A stretch of DNA of 64,000 bases from Curtobacterium aurantiacum (lineage in GTDB: Bacteria > Actinomycetota > Actinomycetes > Actinomycetales > Microbacteriaceae). Position 1 is the first letter of the stretch. The number at the start of each line of letters is the position of its first letter. Below are positions 61,400 through 64,000 of this stretch, in pieces. The notes beneath the pieces were generated by a model. It made no database searches, was not told the DNA's origin, and saw only the letters and a program-made list of their open reading frames with translations. Both the position numbers and the translations under genes were made by a program. The DNA lies in assembly GCF_018598555.1 (NCBI RefSeq), contig NZ_JAHEWN010000013.1, forward strand, positions 1 through 64,000, in the 5' to 3' direction.

Positions 61400-61447
61400 T
61401 GACGGTTCTGGTTCACGAAGCGGGGACTTCGCGAACCAGAACCGTCA
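61400..61447. repeat. 48-bp dispersed palindrome, copy 5
   Basis: Left arm TGACGGTTCTGGTTCACGA and right arm TCGCGAACCAGAACCGTCA around a 10-nt loop. It lies between two minus-strand genes, downstream of the APC permease and mini-protein. Confidence 0.92.
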
Positions 61448-61468
61448 CGGGTCATCCGTGCAAGGCGA

Positions 61469-61597
61469 TCACCGCTCGCGGCGACCGTCCTGTCGGCCCC
61501 GACCCCGACCCCGGCGCAGGCGCCAGCCCCCGGCGGACAGGGACAGTGCGGCGATCACGGCGACGACGAGGGTCCAGATGACGCTCGAGGCGTCCAT
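61469..61597 (-). CDS. 42-aa membrane mini-protein coupled to APC permease
   Basis: Reads MDASSVIWTLVVAVIAALSL, a short SAGGW turn, and a strongly basic tail rich in Arg and Gly. One transmembrane helix with a positively charged cytoplasmic end. Its ATG shares bases with the permease stop (TGATG), so the two are translated together. Small subunits of this design are known for other transporters (for example MetS for the MetP importer); a similar accessory role here is inference. Confidence 0.65.
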   Translation of the reverse strand: MDASSVIWTLVVAVIAALSLSAGGWRLRRGRGRGRQDGRRER

Positions 61598-63051
61598 CAG
61601 CTGTCGCGGCGGTCGTGCGGCGGGCGCTGCACCTTCGTCGGCTCCGTCACGAGTCCGGTGGGGGCCTTCTCGGCCTGCTTCCGCCCGTGGGTGAACCAGG
61701 TCAGGACCCAGAGCAGCACGCCCAGGGCCAGCAGAGCGCCGGCGATCTGGTACTGCTGCGGGTCACGTCCGGACGAGAACGGCAGCACGAGCCACAGGCA
61801 CGTGATGATGCCGATGACCGGGATGATGACGCCGGCACGGAAGTGCTTGTGGTCGACCTTGTCGCGGCGCAGCACGAGCACGGTCACGTTGACGACCGCG
61901 AACACCGTCAGCAGCAACAGCGAGGTGGTGCCACCGAGCACGACGACGATGGGCGACTCCGGGTCGAGCGAGACCCACCCGATCAGCACGAGCGAGATGA
62001 GCGTGGTGAAGACGATCGCGTTCGACGGGGTGCGGCGTGCGGGGGAGATGCGGGACAGGAAGCCCGGGAGCACGCCCTGCTTGCTCATGCCGTAGAGCAG
62101 GCGCGACGCCATCATCATGTTGATCAGGGCGGTGTTGGCGACGGCGAACATCGAGATGAAGGGCAGCAGGTCGGCGATCGGGAAGTCCGGCGCCGCCGTC
62201 TGCACGACGGTCACGAGCGGGGTCTCGTTGCCGGCAAGCTCGCCGATCGGCACCACGGCGACGGCACAGATCGACACGAGCACGTAGATGACGGCGGTGA
62301 TGCCGATGCCGGTGAGCATGATCTTGGGGAAGATGCGCGAGGGGTCCTTCGTCTCCTCGGCCATGTTCACCGAGTCCTCGAACCCGACCATCGCGAAGAA
62401 CGCCAACGACGTCGCCGTGCTGATCGACAGCAGCAGGGACTTGTCCTCGGGTGTCTCGAACATCACGACGCGCGAGAAGTCCGCGTTGCCGCCCGCGATC
62501 GCCCAGAAGCCGATCAGGATCACCATCACGAGACCGGACAGCTCGACGAGCGTCAGCACGACGTTCGTCTTGACGCTCTCGCTCACGCCGCGGAAGTTGA
62601 TGAGCATCACCGCGAGCATGAAGCCCATGGCGATGAGCATCACCACGCCGTTCGGCAGTTCGATGCCGAAGCCCGCGCCGAGGTTCGCCGCGAACGCCCG
62701 CGAAGCCGTCGATGCCGACGTGATCCCGGAGCACATCACGATGAAGGTGACGATGAAGGTGACGAAGTGGATGCCGAACGCCTTGTGCACGTAGAGCGCG
62801 GCACCGGCGGTCTGCGGGTACTTCGTCACGAGCTCGAGGTACGAGAACGCCGTCAGCAGTGCGACCGCGAACGCGATGAGGAAGGGGAGCCACGCTGCCC
62901 CGCCGACCTCGGCCGCGACCTGACCGGTGAGCGCGTAGACACCCGTACCGAGGATGTCGCCGATGATGAACAGCAACAGGAGCTTGGGACCGATGACCCG
63001 GCGGAGCTCGTGCTGCTCCTGCTGTGGGCGGTCCGTGTTGGTGGTGGCCAT
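61597..63051 (-). CDS. APC-family amino acid permease
   Basis: 484 aa, about 12 helices. First helix LLLLFIIGDILGTGVYALTG carries the unwound APC motif; FFAMVGFEDSVNMAEET is the conserved helix 6 region. The SRLLYGMSKQGVLPGFL segment is typical of cationic/broad-range amino acid permeases. ATG with AAGGG 6-7 nt upstream. Coupled to the mini-protein at its 3' end. Confidence 0.88.
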   Translation of the reverse strand: MATTNTDRPQQEQHELRRVIGPKLLLLFIIGDILGTGVYALTGQVAAEVGGAAWLPFLIAFAVALLTAFSYLELVTKYPQTAGAALYVHKAFGIHFVTFIVTFIVMCSGITSASTASRAFAANLGAGFGIELPNGVVMLIAMGFMLAVMLINFRGVSESVKTNVVLTLVELSGLVMVILIGFWAIAGGNADFSRVVMFETPEDKSLLLSISTATSLAFFAMVGFEDSVNMAEETKDPSRIFPKIMLTGIGITAVIYVLVSICAVAVVPIGELAGNETPLVTVVQTAAPDFPIADLLPFISMFAVANTALINMMMASRLLYGMSKQGVLPGFLSRISPARRTPSNAIVFTTLISLVLIGWVSLDPESPIVVVLGGTTSLLLLTVFAVVNVTVLVLRRDKVDHKHFRAGVIIPVIGIITCLWLVLPFSSGRDPQQYQIAGALLALGVLLWVLTWFTHGRKQAEKAPTGLVTEPTKVQRPPHDRRDS

Positions 63052-63149
63052 GCGTCACCCTTGCGCGCGAGATGCCTTGCTGTCCAGTCCCACAGGAAGG
63101 TTTCTCGCGATCGCAACACGGTCGCTCGGCGACGGATACGCTCCGGGCC

Positions 63150-63578
63150 ATGGACCAGCAGTCGAACACCACCGAGGAGCCCATCGAGTTCGCGGACTTC
63201 AACGCGAAGCTCCTGGTGCTCGATGTCCTCTGCTACGACCTCGACGTCCTCGACCCCTACGACCCGGACGCCGAGGACGAGACCGACGAGGACCTCGACG
63301 TCGACGGGCAGGACGACCGGGCGCGCGCGTACTACGACGACCTCGACCTCCTGCCGTCGCACCTGTCGCTCGTCACGGAGATCACCGTCGACTCCGACCT
63401 CGAGGTGCTGCAGGACGTGCACCCCGGTTGGGACGGCTCCGACGACCGCTTCGACCCGCAGAACTGGGACGATCTGCTCGACCTGCCGGAACTCCGCACC
63501 GTCTACGCGGCAGCGCCACTGCCCGCCCACGTCACCGACCGGTTGGCCACCAAGGGTGTCGAGGTCCGCTCCGCCTGA
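63150..63578 (+). CDS. acidic hypothetical protein
   Basis: 142 aa, extremely rich in Asp and Glu (DVLDPYDPDAEDETDEDLDV in the first third). C-terminal part has DVHPGWDGSDDRFDPQNWDDLLDLPEL, given here in outline only, near residues 92-118. It resembles actinobacterial DUF6892-type proteins, without certainty. ATG at 63150. Confidence 0.65.
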   Translation: MDQQSNTTEEPIEFADFNAKLLVLDVLCYDLDVLDPYDPDAEDETDEDLDVDGQDDRARAYYDDLDLLPSHLSLVTEITVDSDLEVLQDVHPGWDGSDDRFDPQNWDDLLDLPELRTVYAAAPLPAHVTDRLATKGVEVRSA

Positions 63579-63626
63579 GCGGGCCGACCAGCCGACCAGC
63601 CGACCAGTCGACGGCGGACCGGCAGG

Positions 63627-64000
63627 CTAGTGGTCCAGCGCCCGTAGCTGCTCGGTGAACTGCTTCGCACCGCCCTGCGCGGGATGCCGGACGGCGACGG
63701 CCTCGATGCCCGCCAGCGCGAGCGCTCCCTGCGCCTTGCGACCCACGGCGACGACCCGGACCCGGTCGACGCCGCCCAGGGCATCCAACAGGGCGAGGGC
63801 GACCGGCGCTCCTGAGCGCACCTCACCGGGGCGGGGCGTGCGGTTCGTCAGCCGGTCCGGCGCGACGAACGGGTGGTGCGGGAAGATCGCCCACGCCACC
63901 GGGAGGGCGCCGCGCCAGCCCTCCAGCGCGGCGTGCACGACGCGGGATGACGCCTCCCACGGCGCGGTCGGCTCCGGCGGGACGAGGGACTCCGATCCCA
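63627..64000 (-). CDS. uracil-DNA glycosylase family protein, partial
   Basis: The C-terminal ~124 residues are visible; the N-terminus runs off the right edge. SSRVVHAALEGW and WAIFPHHPF precede NRTPRPGEV, then VVAVGRKAQGALALAGIEAV and the RHPAQGGAKQF motif, equivalent to the HPS/DNA-intercalation loop region of UDG-superfamily enzymes. It would excise uracil or related bases. Confidence 0.75.
   Translation of the reverse strand, partial: GSESLVPPEPTAPWEASSRVVHAALEGWRGALPVAWAIFPHHPFVAPDRLTNRTPRPGEVRSGAPVALALLDALGGVDRVRVVAVGRKAQGALALAGIEAVAVRHPAQGGAKQFTEQLRALDH

Noticed and set aside
1..64000. CRISPR array, insertion sequences or prophage genes
   Set aside because: No regularly spaced direct repeats, transposase, integrase or phage structural proteins were seen on either strand.

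Overview
The window is high-GC actinobacterial DNA. Gene families, the typical 5S rRNA 3' end and the codon style point to Microbacteriaceae, and a Curtobacterium-like organism is my best guess (inference, not tested). It opens in the last ~70 nt of a 5S rRNA gene, so the left edge is the end of an rRNA operon.

1-16.2 kb: a carbohydrate locus. A ROK repressor is followed by a GH42 beta-galactosidase and GH36 alpha-galactosidase operon, a converging GH2 beta-mannosidase, and a six-gene translationally coupled operon (solute-binding lipoprotein, two permeases, two ATPases, second GH36 alpha-galactosidase). Alpha-galactosidase, beta-mannosidase and an oligosaccharide-type ABC importer together suggest uptake and intracellular breakdown of galactomannan or galactosyl-manno-oligosaccharides. 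Two near-identical sites (1360-1381 and 8379-8398) look like shared operators.

16.4-22.8 kb: two unknown genes, then a four-gene operon (ABC ATPase, ABC-2 permease, histidine kinase, NarL-type regulator) and an MDR oxidoreductase.

22.8-43 kb: a defence-rich island. It holds a HARE-HTH-like mini-protein, an unknown 421-aa protein divergent from a McrBC pair, a 1596-aa single-chain restriction-modification enzyme (Type ISP-like), and a nuclease plus Ski2-type helicase pair resembling Hachiman/AbpAB in visibly more A+T-rich DNA. After these come a broken vsr, a broken N-acetylmuramate locus (murP and murQ with frameshifts, a nonsense codon and a 5' truncation), an EcsC/TerB-like protein, an intact Vsr-like nuclease, and a tandem pair of paralogous membrane proteins.

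43-64 kb: ordinary housekeeping and accessory genes: thioredoxin/DUF4395 pair, DUF1653, a TM0106-type RecB-like nuclease-helicase, SseB-like, GPP34, a secreted HNH nuclease, a SWIM/SNF2 ATPase, an AraC regulator, two APC permeases (one coupled to a 42-aa membrane mini-protein), DUF427, a DoxX-like protein, a secreted lysozyme-like protein and a UDG-family glycosylase cut by the right edge.

Two dispersed repeat families run through the window: five copies of an exactly 48-bp intergenic palindrome, and a shorter GGGCCTCC(A/C)G-core element found between genes, in terminator hairpins and inside coding linkers.
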